64,000 nt of DNA from Pseudodesulfovibrio aespoeensis Aspo-2 (GTDB taxonomy: Bacteria; Desulfobacterota; Desulfovibrionia; Desulfovibrionales; Desulfovibrionaceae): NCBI RefSeq assembly GCF_000176915.2, contig NC_014844.1, forward strand, positions 372,001 through 436,000, given 5' to 3'. The position numbers and the translations under genes are program-made. Below are positions 1 through 7,465 of the stretch, in pieces; the first letter of the stretch is position 1; every line of letters begins with the position of its first letter. A model generated the notes under the pieces. That model ran no database searches. It had not been told where the DNA came from and worked only from the letters and a program-made list of their open reading frames with translations.

Positions 1-139
1 GGTTGAAGTTGTGGTCGCAGTCTGGCAGGCGCGGCCTTTTCTTGACCACTTCGACTGGTTGACGCACAATGGGCATGCTCGGCGGCCCAGCCATGACTTG
101 GTGGGCGGCCCAAACGCAGGAACGGCCAGGAGGCAAGAC

Positions 140-349
140 ATGGAGACACGCGTCGAACGGCTGGAAAGCCTGGTGGCGTTGCAGGACCAGACCATCGAGA
201 AGCTGAGCGACATGGTCTACGAGCAGCAGCGGCAGTTGTCGGACCTCACCAAGCAGGTGGAGCGGCTGGCTGGCAAGCTGCGCGATATGGGCGATGTCCT
301 GGACCAGTCCGGCGGCCATGACGCGCCGCCGCCCCATTACAAAGAGTAG
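140..349 (+). CDS. slyX: SlyX-family small coiled-coil protein
   Basis: A 69-residue protein starting METRVERLESLVALQDQTIE, with the heptad pattern, length and C-terminal His/Pro-rich end (APPPHYKE) typical of SlyX. The family is small, cytoplasmic and poorly understood; in E. coli it is named from a lysis-related phenotype. I chose the ATG at 140 because AGGAGG lies just upstream and the SlyX similarity begins there; the reading frame is open further upstream but that part does not look like SlyX. It is followed closely by a cupin gene on the same strand. Identification rests on the coiled-coil pattern and the C-terminal motif. Confidence 0.85.
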   Translation: METRVERLESLVALQDQTIEKLSDMVYEQQRQLSDLTKQVERLAGKLRDMGDVLDQSGGHDAPPPHYKE

Positions 350-377
350 CTTGTCGGTATCAACTCAACTTATCGAA

Positions 378-893
378 ATGAAATCACAAATAACTGCACG
401 GCAAATTATCAATATCCTCGGCCTTGAGCCGCATCCAGAAGAGGGCGGCTTCTACTGCGAGACGCACAGGTCCATTGAGTTTCACGGCGCGCACGCCCTG
501 CCCGGACGGTACGCGGGCGAGCGGTGCCACTCCACGGCCATCTATTATCTGCTCACCCCGCAGACCTTCTCGCACATGCACCGGCTGGTCACGGACGAGG
601 TGTTCCACTTCTACATGGGCGATCCCTGCGAGATGCTCCAGCTCCACCCGGACGGGCGCGGCGAGGTGGTGGCGCTTGGCCACGACCTGCTGGCCGGGCA
701 GCGGCCCCAGGTGGTGGTTCCCCAGGGCAGTTGGCAGGGCATGCGCCTTGTGCCCGGCGGCGCGTTCGGCCTCATGGGCTGCACTGTGGCTCCGGGGTTC
801 GAGTTCGCGGACTATGCCCACGGGGTGCGTGACGAACTGGTGGCCGCGTATCCCGCCTTTGCGGATCGGATCATCCGGCTCACCTCCGGATAG
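378..893 (+). CDS. DUF985 cupin-fold protein
   Basis: The 171-residue product contains the signatures of the DUF985 cupin family: LEPHPEEGGFYCETHR near the N-terminus, STAIYYLLTP, the FSHMHRLVTDEVFHFYMGDP segment, and a C-terminal GCTVAPGFEFADY. These small single-domain beta-barrel proteins are close to YML079-like cupins, whose ligand is not settled. The His and Glu residues in HMHRLVTDEVFHFY could form the usual cupin pocket. The ATG at 378 gives a full-length domain, although its ribosome-binding site is weak. It lies 28 bp after slyX and may be cotranscribed. The family is secure; the substrate is unknown. Confidence 0.85.
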   Translation: MKSQITARQIINILGLEPHPEEGGFYCETHRSIEFHGAHALPGRYAGERCHSTAIYYLLTPQTFSHMHRLVTDEVFHFYMGDPCEMLQLHPDGRGEVVALGHDLLAGQRPQVVVPQGSWQGMRLVPGGAFGLMGCTVAPGFEFADYAHGVRDELVAAYPAFADRIIRLTSG

Positions 894-1182
894 CGCCGAC
901 AGGTTTTTGCGCGTGACCAAACGCAGCAGAGCGGCATCCGGAGATGCCGCCCTGGCAGGGAAGACTTGCCTGAGCGCTGAGCGGCGACCCCCAGCGGCCC
1001 AAGTCCCGGAAAAGACCGGGAACGACTCTCAGGTCAAGTCTTCTGAACAAAGACTATGTCAGGCTGGCGATGTGCGCAAGGTCTTGGCGCAGATCCAGGG
1101 AAAAGCTGCAAGCGTGCGACCCGCCCCCCTTGCCTGGGGAGCGGGCCGCGTGGTTTTCGGGTGGTCGTGTCAGGCCGTCGTG
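894..1182. other. intergenic region between the cupin gene and the tail cluster
   Basis: About 290 bp with no convincing gene. It holds a short GC-rich hairpin (CCCGG-AAAAGA-CCGGG, around 1005-1020) that could end transcription from the cupin side, and a few imperfect copies of GTGTCAGGCCGT near 1166-1195. The boundary between host and phage-like DNA probably lies here, but I found no attachment site or duplicated end. Confidence 0.4.
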
Positions 1183-1620
1183 TCAGGCCGTAGTGTCCGG
1201 CTCCAGCGGCCACTCCGCAACCCCCGGAAAGCCAGCCTGCTGCGGCACGTCGCGCAGTTCCTGGCGGTAGCCCGTCCACGCCTCGCGCCCGTCCTCGTCA
1301 AGCGGCGCATCCGCCAGTTGCGTCCAGTCGCACTCGGCCAGCAGCCGGTCGCGCTCGGCGCGGATGGTGGTGGCCAGGGCCGCGTCCCGCGCCGCTTCGT
1401 CCACTACGGCAGTGACGACCGTCTCCAGGTAGACCAGCCCATCTTTGACCCACTGCGTTTCGTAGGTGGTGTACGGTTCCCGCACCACGGGGATGGCCTC
1501 GTTGTAGCCGAGGGTATCGAGTTGTTCGCGTGTCAGGTCTTTGGCTGCGTGAATCGCACCAGCCATTGCTACCTTGAGCGCCAGCCTCCGCTTGAACGTT
1601 CCGTCAGGATATCTCCACAT
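1183..1620 (-). CDS. phage tail-fibre assembly chaperone-like protein
   Basis: A 145-residue protein whose C-terminal half (RDRLLAECDWTQLADAPLD, then WTGYRQELRDVPQQAGFP and a final WP motif) matches the pattern of phage tail assembly chaperones of the XkdW/DUF4376 kind. These proteins usually sit directly downstream of a tail-fibre gene, and that is the arrangement here. The ATG at 1620 has AGGAG upstream. It is the last gene of the phage-like cluster in transcription order. Fold and role are inferred from motif and position; it could instead be a small virion component. Confidence 0.65.
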   Translation of the reverse strand: MWRYPDGTFKRRLALKVAMAGAIHAAKDLTREQLDTLGYNEAIPVVREPYTTYETQWVKDGLVYLETVVTAVVDEAARDAALATTIRAERDRLLAECDWTQLADAPLDEDGREAWTGYRQELRDVPQQAGFPGVAEWPLEPDTTA

Positions 1621-1629
1621 GGCATACTC

Positions 1630-3216
1630 CTAATTTGTTTGAGCGTTTGAGGTGTTGAACGGGTACTTCAGCGTCCCGGTCCAGGTGTACGGGACCGCAT
1701 TGGCGTTGTCGGTCCCGCTGACCAGCTTGAAGCCGTTGGCAAAGAACAGCAAAACCGCATTGTCAGTCCCGTCATTGTTGTAGGCATTGACCCCGATGGT
1801 CAGTGTTTCCAGGGCGCAATTGGTGTTGACAAATGGGCCGTCCGCAGACCCGTTGCCCGTGTATGAACCTGCCAGAACCACGGTGCCTCCGGGCACGGCA
1901 GATGCGGACAGCGGAAGAAACCCCTCCGGCGGGGTGTAGGCGAAGCCGGTTGCGCCGAAGTTCATTGTTGTCCCACCGGGGAAGGAGGCAGATGCAGAGT
2001 AGTTACTGACAATGGGTATCCAAGTATCTTCGGGAATCGCGGAAAATCCGCCAGACCCACCAGTGATCTTCACCCCATTCTTATAGAACACGAGCGTGGC
2101 GTCATCGGCGTCGTAGGCAACACCGAGAATATCCCCCTCTGCGAGGGTCACTCCACTGCTAGTGGTAAAGCCAGGGTGGTAAAATAGTCCATCCTGACCC
2201 GAATACCCATAACTATGGACCTCCGCCCCAACATAGTTGACTAAAGAGGCCCGCCCTGTGCCAATGCCCGCTATGAAGGTTTTACCGGGGAGCCGCGCGC
2301 ACTCCCAATACCATTTTCCGGCTGTCGGGAGACTCCTCGTACCCCGGCAAGCGTGATGTGCCCCTGTCGGGTACTCTGCCATCAAGTTTCCACGCGTCAA
2401 CAGAGTACCCGATGACTTGTCCAGCGCGTTGAGGGTGCAGTAGTTGTTCGTCGGCGTGTCCAGCGTCTGCACAGGAGCACCATTGACAGTCCAGTTGTTC
2501 CCGTTGCCAGATACATCATCACCAAGGGCCGCAGCGTTGGAGAAGTCCAGCTTGCAGCCGTTGGTCCCATATGTGCCGGTGTAGGCTTTGGGTGTCCACA
2601 GCCCCGTCACCTTGTCGGACCATTCACCGAAGGCATCCGGGGTCAGGGCTTGACCATCGATGAAGTGGAACTCTGACGCATACATCTGTGTAAAGAGGTA
2701 CCTACCCCCTACTGCTGGAAGAAAGCCACACCCAAAGTAATGCCCAACGGTCGCATTTACAAATGTGTCGTGGTTCTGTGGGATGTTTTGATTCGTAGAG
2801 AATTGAATTCTGCGGGTGCCATTGATATACACTTTTACCCTGTCCTCTGCGACAGCGTTTGCTGTGTCCACTGACACCACAATATGGTAAAGACCGGTGT
2901 AATCAACGGCCCCATCCAGTACCTTTGACAACGGCGCGTTGTTATTTCCTTCTTCTTGCCCGACGGAGATAGCCCCATTAATGTGACGTACTTCAAAACG
3001 GTAGTAACCGACCGTACTGGCCGCAAATACTGTTTGGTTTGCCGTGCGGCACAGTTTGGGCCACAGAGAGAACGTCCACTTCCGCCTGTCCCCCGCGCTG
3101 ACCGGGGTGCGCGAAAGGCAGTCGTCAACGCCGTCGAACAGGGCCGAGTGTTCAATGAGGTAGGGCCAGACCGGCGGTCTGCGGGTCGGCAGTATGAGGT
3201 CTTGCACCAGTCCCAT
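1630..3216 (-). CDS. phage tail protein with LamG-like and SPRY-like domains
   Basis: 528 residues. After a short N-terminal segment comes a concanavalin/LamG-type region (about 25-210: WTFSLWPKLC, YHIVVSVDTANA, KVYINGTRRIQF), which is common in phage fibres. A second beta-sandwich with SPRY features follows (about 300-440: GKWYWECARLPGKTFIAGIG, DILGVAYDADDATLVFYKNG, WIPIVSNYSASASF). I chose the ATG at 3216 because GGAGG precedes it and it lies 1 bp after the upstream stop. Both domain types bind carbohydrate or protein surfaces, so this is probably the receptor-recognition protein of the tail. The gene is less GC-rich than its neighbours, consistent with an exchangeable host-range module. 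Confidence 0.65.
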   Translation of the reverse strand: MGLVQDLILPTRRPPVWPYLIEHSALFDGVDDCLSRTPVSAGDRRKWTFSLWPKLCRTANQTVFAASTVGYYRFEVRHINGAISVGQEEGNNNAPLSKVLDGAVDYTGLYHIVVSVDTANAVAEDRVKVYINGTRRIQFSTNQNIPQNHDTFVNATVGHYFGCGFLPAVGGRYLFTQMYASEFHFIDGQALTPDAFGEWSDKVTGLWTPKAYTGTYGTNGCKLDFSNAAALGDDVSGNGNNWTVNGAPVQTLDTPTNNYCTLNALDKSSGTLLTRGNLMAEYPTGAHHACRGTRSLPTAGKWYWECARLPGKTFIAGIGTGRASLVNYVGAEVHSYGYSGQDGLFYHPGFTTSSGVTLAEGDILGVAYDADDATLVFYKNGVKITGGSGGFSAIPEDTWIPIVSNYSASASFPGGTTMNFGATGFAYTPPEGFLPLSASAVPGGTVVLAGSYTGNGSADGPFVNTNCALETLTIGVNAYNNDGTDNAVLLFFANGFKLVSGTDNANAVPYTWTGTLKYPFNTSNAQTN

Positions 3217-3217
3217 A

Positions 3218-4192
3218 CTATGCCTCCGTTTTGGCGAAGAGGAGCCACTGGTTTGTGCCGTCATTCACCGCTTGCACGGCGCAGCCCGCCTTGCTGGCAT
3301 CGTACTCGCCGATCACCATGGTGTACCCGGCGTCGTAAGCCACGGCCCCGCCGCCGGTGGCGAGCAGGGTGACCCGGCCCACGCCGGTGATCATGCCGAT
3401 GGTCACGCCGCCCGTGGTGTCCACGGTGCGCAGTGATCCGGCGGAAACGGCGATGTCGCCCCCTGCATAGGGTTTGGGCGTCTCGGCATAGCCCGCAGTG
3501 AGGGTGGCCGGGGTGTCGGATGTGAGGATGGCGGGATCAGCGGGCTGGGCGTCCAGGGCGGCCCTGGCCTGGGCCGGGTCTGCGCTGGCGGCCAGGGCCA
3601 TGCCCAGGCTGCCGAAGCCGAGGTTGGCCAGGGCCTCGTGCGCGGACTGGCCGCCCGTGCCGCCCTGGGCCACGGCCAGGGGCAGGAGCACGCCGTTCAG
3701 GGCGACCACCTCCTTGTTGGTGAGGTTGCTCCCGGCCTCATTCCAGGCCAGGGAGCGGCCCGGTTCCGGCTCGGGCAGGGTCACCCCGGTCACGGCAGAG
3801 GAGACGCGGAAGGTGATGGTCCGGTCCAGCCGCTCGGCCAGGGCCTGGCAGATCATGGTCAGCTTGTCCAGAGCCGCCTCGTGGGTGGCTGCCGGGAAGG
3901 CGTCGTTCTCCACGTAGTCCACCTCCTGGACCATGGCCGGGTTGCGCCGGATGACCAGCACCTCGTCCTGGGCAGGGGGCGCGGCCAGGGTGCACAGGCC
4001 GCCGGTCTGCTCGCCCGCGCCGCTCAGGCTGTAGTCCGTGCTCCGGGCCAGGGGCCGCTCGCCCTGGCCGGTGGAGAGCACCAGCTCGATGTCCTCGTCG
4101 CGCAGGAACATGAAGGGGATGGCAAAGCTCGCGGTGGAGCCGTTGCCCGCGTACAGGGTCTTTGATTCGACGGATGAAAGGGTCATGGTCAT
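3218..4192 (-). CDS. T7-type tail fibre protein (N-terminal anchor domain)
   Basis: A 324-residue protein. Its first about 140 residues resemble the T7 gp17 anchor domain: a GNGSTASFAIPFMFLRDEDI opening, then DYSLSGAGEQTGG, then VLVIRRNPAMVQEVDYVEND, followed by a region like the helix that ties fibres to the tail. The middle is Ala-rich and repetitive (fibre shaft), and the end is glycine-rich. It overlaps the upstream gene by 4 bp, indicating translational coupling, and precedes the LamG/SPRY gene. In podoviruses this protein attaches receptor-binding modules to the tail; here the binding tip may be supplied by the next gene. Confidence 0.7.
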   Translation of the reverse strand: MTMTLSSVESKTLYAGNGSTASFAIPFMFLRDEDIELVLSTGQGERPLARSTDYSLSGAGEQTGGLCTLAAPPAQDEVLVIRRNPAMVQEVDYVENDAFPAATHEAALDKLTMICQALAERLDRTITFRVSSAVTGVTLPEPEPGRSLAWNEAGSNLTNKEVVALNGVLLPLAVAQGGTGGQSAHEALANLGFGSLGMALAASADPAQARAALDAQPADPAILTSDTPATLTAGYAETPKPYAGGDIAVSAGSLRTVDTTGGVTIGMITGVGRVTLLATGGGAVAYDAGYTMVIGEYDASKAGCAVQAVNDGTNQWLLFAKTEA

Positions 4193-4659
4193 CTCCCGTA
4201 TTTGTAGATTTTCGAGCCCAGGGACAGGGTCGAGCCGATGGGGGTGGCCGAGCCGTTGATGCGGGTCATGTTGCCCGTTGCCCGGCCCTGGTCCAGGGCG
4301 TCCTGGGCCGTCCGTTCTCCCTTGGCGCGGATATCCTCCTCGTCCAGATCGTCGCTGATCCTGGCGGTCTCGCGCAGCAGTTCCTTGGAGCCGCTCATCT
4401 CCAGGCCGGACGCGCCCCAGGCCGCGTTCTTCGTAGCCCTGGCCGCCTCGCGCTCGGCGCGCAGGGTGTCGGCGGTGTCGTCGGCGTTGGCCAGGAGGTC
4501 GGCGGCCTGTTTCCCGGCCTCGAATTCCTGCATCCGGGCGGTCTCCTCGGCCACGGACGGGTTCTGGCCCCGCGTGGTCCCGGCCAGCAGGTCATAGACG
4601 TTGTCCGCCAGTTGGGTTCCCTGCCGGAGCATGCCGGCTGCCTCTTGATCCATTCCCAT
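4189..4659 (-). CDS. phage-cluster protein, possibly internal-virion or tail accessory
   Basis: 156 residues, highly charged and helical (AEETARMQEFEAGKQAADLL, then AEREAARATKNAAWGASGLE), ending in Gly/Ser-rich sequence. The pattern EREAARATKNAAWGASGLEMSGS resembles small proteins encoded next to tail tube genes in podovirus-like clusters, such as T7 gp14-like internal virion proteins. I cannot confirm that family by eye. It has a strong ribosome-binding site (AAGGAGA) and overlaps the next gene by 4 bp, so it belongs to the tail operon. Confidence 0.5.
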   Translation of the reverse strand: MGMDQEAAGMLRQGTQLADNVYDLLAGTTRGQNPSVAEETARMQEFEAGKQAADLLANADDTADTLRAEREAARATKNAAWGASGLEMSGSKELLRETARISDDLDEEDIRAKGERTAQDALDQGRATGNMTRINGSATPIGSTLSLGSKIYKYGR

Positions 4660-4716
4660 GTTCTTGTCTCCTTTGGTGGTTGGGGTTGATGAGTGGCCGC
4701 AGTCGGGCGCACCGGG

Positions 4717-6813
4717 TCATTCGTTGACGATGGCCGAGGGCACGATGAGCAGCACGGTCATGGGCAGGGGCTGCTCCTGGACCACGGTCAGAATCCCCTC
4801 GCGGGTCCAGCCGCCGGGGAAGTTGACGGACTTGTCGCCGCTCCATGCCTGCGCAGCCTGGCCCATAGGCACCGAGGGCGAGCGGAAATAGACCGGTTCG
4901 AGCCGCTCCGGGGTGGGGCCGATCCTGCCGCCCAGGGTGTCGTGAAAGCGCACGGCCACCTTGGTGATGCGTTTCCTCTTGGTCTGGGCCGTGCCCCGGC
5001 TGCTGCCCGCCTCAAGGCGCATGGGCTGGAGCCGTGAGACATAAGGCAGCCCCGCATGGACCCTGGCGGCTGGGCGGCTCAAGGTCAGGGAGCCGTCCGG
5101 GGCCACCATGCCGCCCGGCTGCACAGCGCCGTCGGCCAGGATGTCCACGGTCCGGCCCGCCAGATGGTCGAGGCCAGTGACCACGTCCGTGGGCGGGCCG
5201 TCGTAGGTCAGGCCGCTGTCCACGAAAAAGGCGTCCTCCATGGTCCCGTTGAACTCGGCTTCGAGAAACTCCACATAGCGCCGCTCCAAACCGTTGACCG
5301 TCCGGCGGATCACGGCCCAGAGCACGTCGCGTTTGCCCGCCTGGTTGTAGACGGCGGCCACGCACTCCACGGCCCCGTCGGTGAGCATGCGCGACCAGGC
5401 GGCCACCTCCTGGTCCGGCTCGTAGGTCAGGGCGATGAGCGCGCCGTCGCCACGCACGCAGTAGAGGATGGAGTCAGGCTCCTGGACATAGGCCATCTGG
5501 GTCAGGCCTGGCTTGGTGATGTGTTCGGACAGGATGGTCAGGTCGCGCGAGACATAGGCGTCGGACTCGTAGCGATAGGCCATCTCGCGGATCTTGCGGC
5601 CCGCGCGCTGGATGTAGAGGGTGGCGAAGCCCACGGCCTCGGGCCGGGTGGCCGATGCGCCGCAGCTTCCCTCCTGGCTGGCCTTGATGGATTCCGGGGT
5701 GACCGGGTCGCCCAGCGAACCGCCAAGGGTCCACTCGCCGCCCGCCGTGCCCACCCAGAGCTTGCCGCGCGCCACCAGGAACTCGATGGCGTTGGCCTGC
5801 CTGCCAGACAGGGTGACCTCAATGGCGTCGTCGTCCAGGGGCGCTTCGCCCGCCGGGGCCTCGGTCCGGTCGCCCGGCTCGAAGCATTCCCAGAACCCGT
5901 TGTTGAGTTCGCCCTCGGCGTCGCGGATCGGCTCGATCTGCGCGCCTTCGGGTTCATGGCGGAAGGTGACGGTCTTGTCCGCGCCCGAGGCCGTGAGGTT
6001 GGCCGCGCCCTTGTAGCGGTAGTAACGGGTGGTCCTGTCCGGGTGCTGCCCCTTGAGGCCGTCGAGCTTCTCGAATCCGTCGCCGTCGAGCAGGAGAAAG
6101 GTGTCGCCCGCCTTGCCGTCGCGCAGGCCGTCGCTGTTGGAGTCCGTGATCTCGCGGTCGCGCCAGCCGTCAAGCGGCACCTCGCGGGTGCGCAGGCGGA
6201 AATCCCCGATCCCGCCCGTGCGCGAGAACCACAGGGTGCCGGGCTTGTCCGGGGTGGCGGCCAGCACCAGCCGCTGCTCGAAAAAGGCGACCACGGACGG
6301 GTGGTTGCCCTCGGTCCATGTCTCTGGGCAGCCGATGAACTCCATGTCCTCCAGCTGCCACTGGTCGTGGGCCAGCCGGGTCAGTCGGCGCACCGGATGG
6401 GCCGGGTGGGCCAGGATCAGCTCGTCGCCGGACTGGGCGTAGCGCAGGGTGTCGAGCTGGTCCGCCCGATAGGGCACATCAAGGGCATAGGGCGCATCGC
6501 CCGCCATGACCACGCCGTGGCCGCTGAAGACGCGCATCCGGCCCTGGCCTGCGGCGTCCTCGCCGAATTCCAGGACATAGGCGGTGTCCGCATTGCTCTC
6601 GAACGGAACGAGCAGCCCGGCCCGGTCCGGGTTGAGGGCCTGGGTCACGAAGCGGAACCCGCACCGTCTGGTGGCCCCGCCATGGGGGTGGACATGGAAA
6701 TTCTCCAGGGTGCGGCAGCCGTTGAAGTAGCGCGACAGGTCGATCCTGCCCGCCAGCCGGGGGCTGATCTCGCCCGCCGTGAAATTGGTCAGCGAGGGGG
6801 TGGTGATGCTCAT
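4717..6813 (-). CDS. phage tail nozzle/stabilisation-like structural protein
   Basis: 698 residues. The opening (SLTNFTAGEISPRLAGRIDL, then a RYFNGCRTLENFHVHPHGG segment and RRCGFRFV) is characteristic of a large structural protein found in podovirus-like and related tail clusters, often annotated as tail tubular protein B-like or as hypothetical. The rest is beta-rich with many Trp and Asp residues, as expected of a beta-propeller-like nozzle. I chose the ATG at 6813 because AAGGAGA lies upstream and the conserved motif starts there. It is the first gene of the cluster. The role is inferred from motif and gene order. Confidence 0.6.
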   Translation of the reverse strand: MSITTPSLTNFTAGEISPRLAGRIDLSRYFNGCRTLENFHVHPHGGATRRCGFRFVTQALNPDRAGLLVPFESNADTAYVLEFGEDAAGQGRMRVFSGHGVVMAGDAPYALDVPYRADQLDTLRYAQSGDELILAHPAHPVRRLTRLAHDQWQLEDMEFIGCPETWTEGNHPSVVAFFEQRLVLAATPDKPGTLWFSRTGGIGDFRLRTREVPLDGWRDREITDSNSDGLRDGKAGDTFLLLDGDGFEKLDGLKGQHPDRTTRYYRYKGAANLTASGADKTVTFRHEPEGAQIEPIRDAEGELNNGFWECFEPGDRTEAPAGEAPLDDDAIEVTLSGRQANAIEFLVARGKLWVGTAGGEWTLGGSLGDPVTPESIKASQEGSCGASATRPEAVGFATLYIQRAGRKIREMAYRYESDAYVSRDLTILSEHITKPGLTQMAYVQEPDSILYCVRGDGALIALTYEPDQEVAAWSRMLTDGAVECVAAVYNQAGKRDVLWAVIRRTVNGLERRYVEFLEAEFNGTMEDAFFVDSGLTYDGPPTDVVTGLDHLAGRTVDILADGAVQPGGMVAPDGSLTLSRPAARVHAGLPYVSRLQPMRLEAGSSRGTAQTKRKRITKVAVRFHDTLGGRIGPTPERLEPVYFRSPSVPMGQAAQAWSGDKSVNFPGGWTREGILTVVQEQPLPMTVLLIVPSAIVNE

Positions 6814-7162
6814 GGGCCGTGTCTCCTTGCGGTTTGGGCGGCCCTGCGGGCAGGGCAGGGGCGCGCCTGGGTTGTGAGCCACAGGCTAGCCCCGGTTTCC
6901 CGGCGAAATGGAGAACGGGTGTCAGAGGGATGAAAAAGGGCGTGAACAGGGCGACATTCCCTGTTGACAGGGAACGGCGGCCCGGCAGGGCGGGGGTGGA
7001 CAGCTCGGGAAGGATGTGGACGGATCGGGAAGAATGCGGGCGGATCGGGAAGAATGCGGGCGGATCGGGAAGAATGCGGGAAAAGATCGCGGAGGTCAGA
7101 GCGGGAGAGCCCGCCCATGGGGAGGGGCCTTGTCCGGCCTTGCGCCGGAAATCGCGCCGGGG
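6814..7162. other. intergenic region upstream of the tail cluster
   Basis: A 349-bp stretch without a supported gene. It holds the upstream region of the tail operon (on the minus strand) and the 20-bp tandem repeat listed separately. Several frames stay open only because the sequence is GC-rich and repetitive. Confidence 0.5.
7001..7080. repeat. 20-bp tandem repeat, 3 perfect copies plus 1 diverged
   Basis: The unit CGGATCGGGAAGAATGCGGG occurs three times without mismatch at 7021-7080. A diverged fourth copy (CAGCTCGGGAAGGATGTGGA) lies directly upstream at 7001-7020. The unit is not a multiple of three and is intergenic, so coding repeats are unlikely. Confidence 0.9.
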
Positions 7163-7420
7163 CTAGTTGGCCGCGGCGGAGTGGCTCATGCGGTCGCCCT
7201 TTTCGCGGCCCAGGCGGACGACCTGGGTGGTGAAGGAGGTTTCGCCGGGTTGGCAGGCGGGGCATCCCTCGGACACGATGACACACCGCTCGTCAAGGGT
7301 GGCCGTTTCAATGCCCGCCATCCTGAGCAGCTTGGAGGTCGTGCCGTGTCCCCAGAGGATCGGCTGACCGCACTGGCTGCACTCCACATACAGCAGTTCC
7401 GGATCGAATTGTCTGGTCAT
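7163..7420 (-). CDS. small two-CxxC protein of unknown function
   Basis: 85 residues with two Cys pairs, VECSQCGQP and GCPACQPGE, probably forming one zinc ribbon. No enzymatic motif is visible. It starts at an ATG at 7420 without an obvious Shine-Dalgarno sequence. It is transcribed in the same direction as the GGDEF-EAL gene upstream of it, with a gap of 45 bp. I do not recognise the family; a zinc-binding or redox-responsive role would be a guess. Confidence 0.6.
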   Translation of the reverse strand: MTRQFDPELLYVECSQCGQPILWGHGTTSKLLRMAGIETATLDERCVIVSEGCPACQPGETSFTTQVVRLGREKGDRMSHSAAAN

Positions 7421-7465
7421 GGAAGGAATGTAAGCATCCTTGTTCCGAATGACAAGGGGACTCGG

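Larger units (their letters stand above)
1183..6813 (-). mobile_element. tail-only prophage remnant or domesticated tail cluster
   Basis: Five same-strand genes run in the order nozzle-like protein, small accessory protein, T7-type fibre anchor, LamG/SPRY receptor protein and fibre chaperone. Spacing is tight, with 4-bp or 1-bp junctions. No terminase, portal, capsid, polymerase, lysis or integrase gene is present in the window, and no terminal repeats were found. All five reading frames are open with good ribosome-binding sites. The genes are therefore either a recently trimmed prophage end or a retained tail module. Confidence 0.55.

Noticed and set aside
1-139. Partial gene at the left edge
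   Set aside because: The open frame upstream of slyX has no start signal or recognisable sequence, and the minus strand gives nothing either.
424-1650. Long plus-strand frame across the cupin gene and the start of the tail cluster
   Set aside because: It overlaps the well-supported cupin and the tail chaperone in other frames, has the Arg/Pro/Ser-rich make-up of a GC-rich shadow frame and no ribosome-binding site.
5056-6933. 625-codon plus-strand frame opposite the tail nozzle-like gene
   Set aside because: It is antisense to a recognised structural protein and shows the Gly/Ala/Val/His-rich composition of a shadow frame.
7001-7080. CRISPR or coding repeat
   Set aside because: Units are directly adjacent without spacers, and the 20-bp unit is not a multiple of three.
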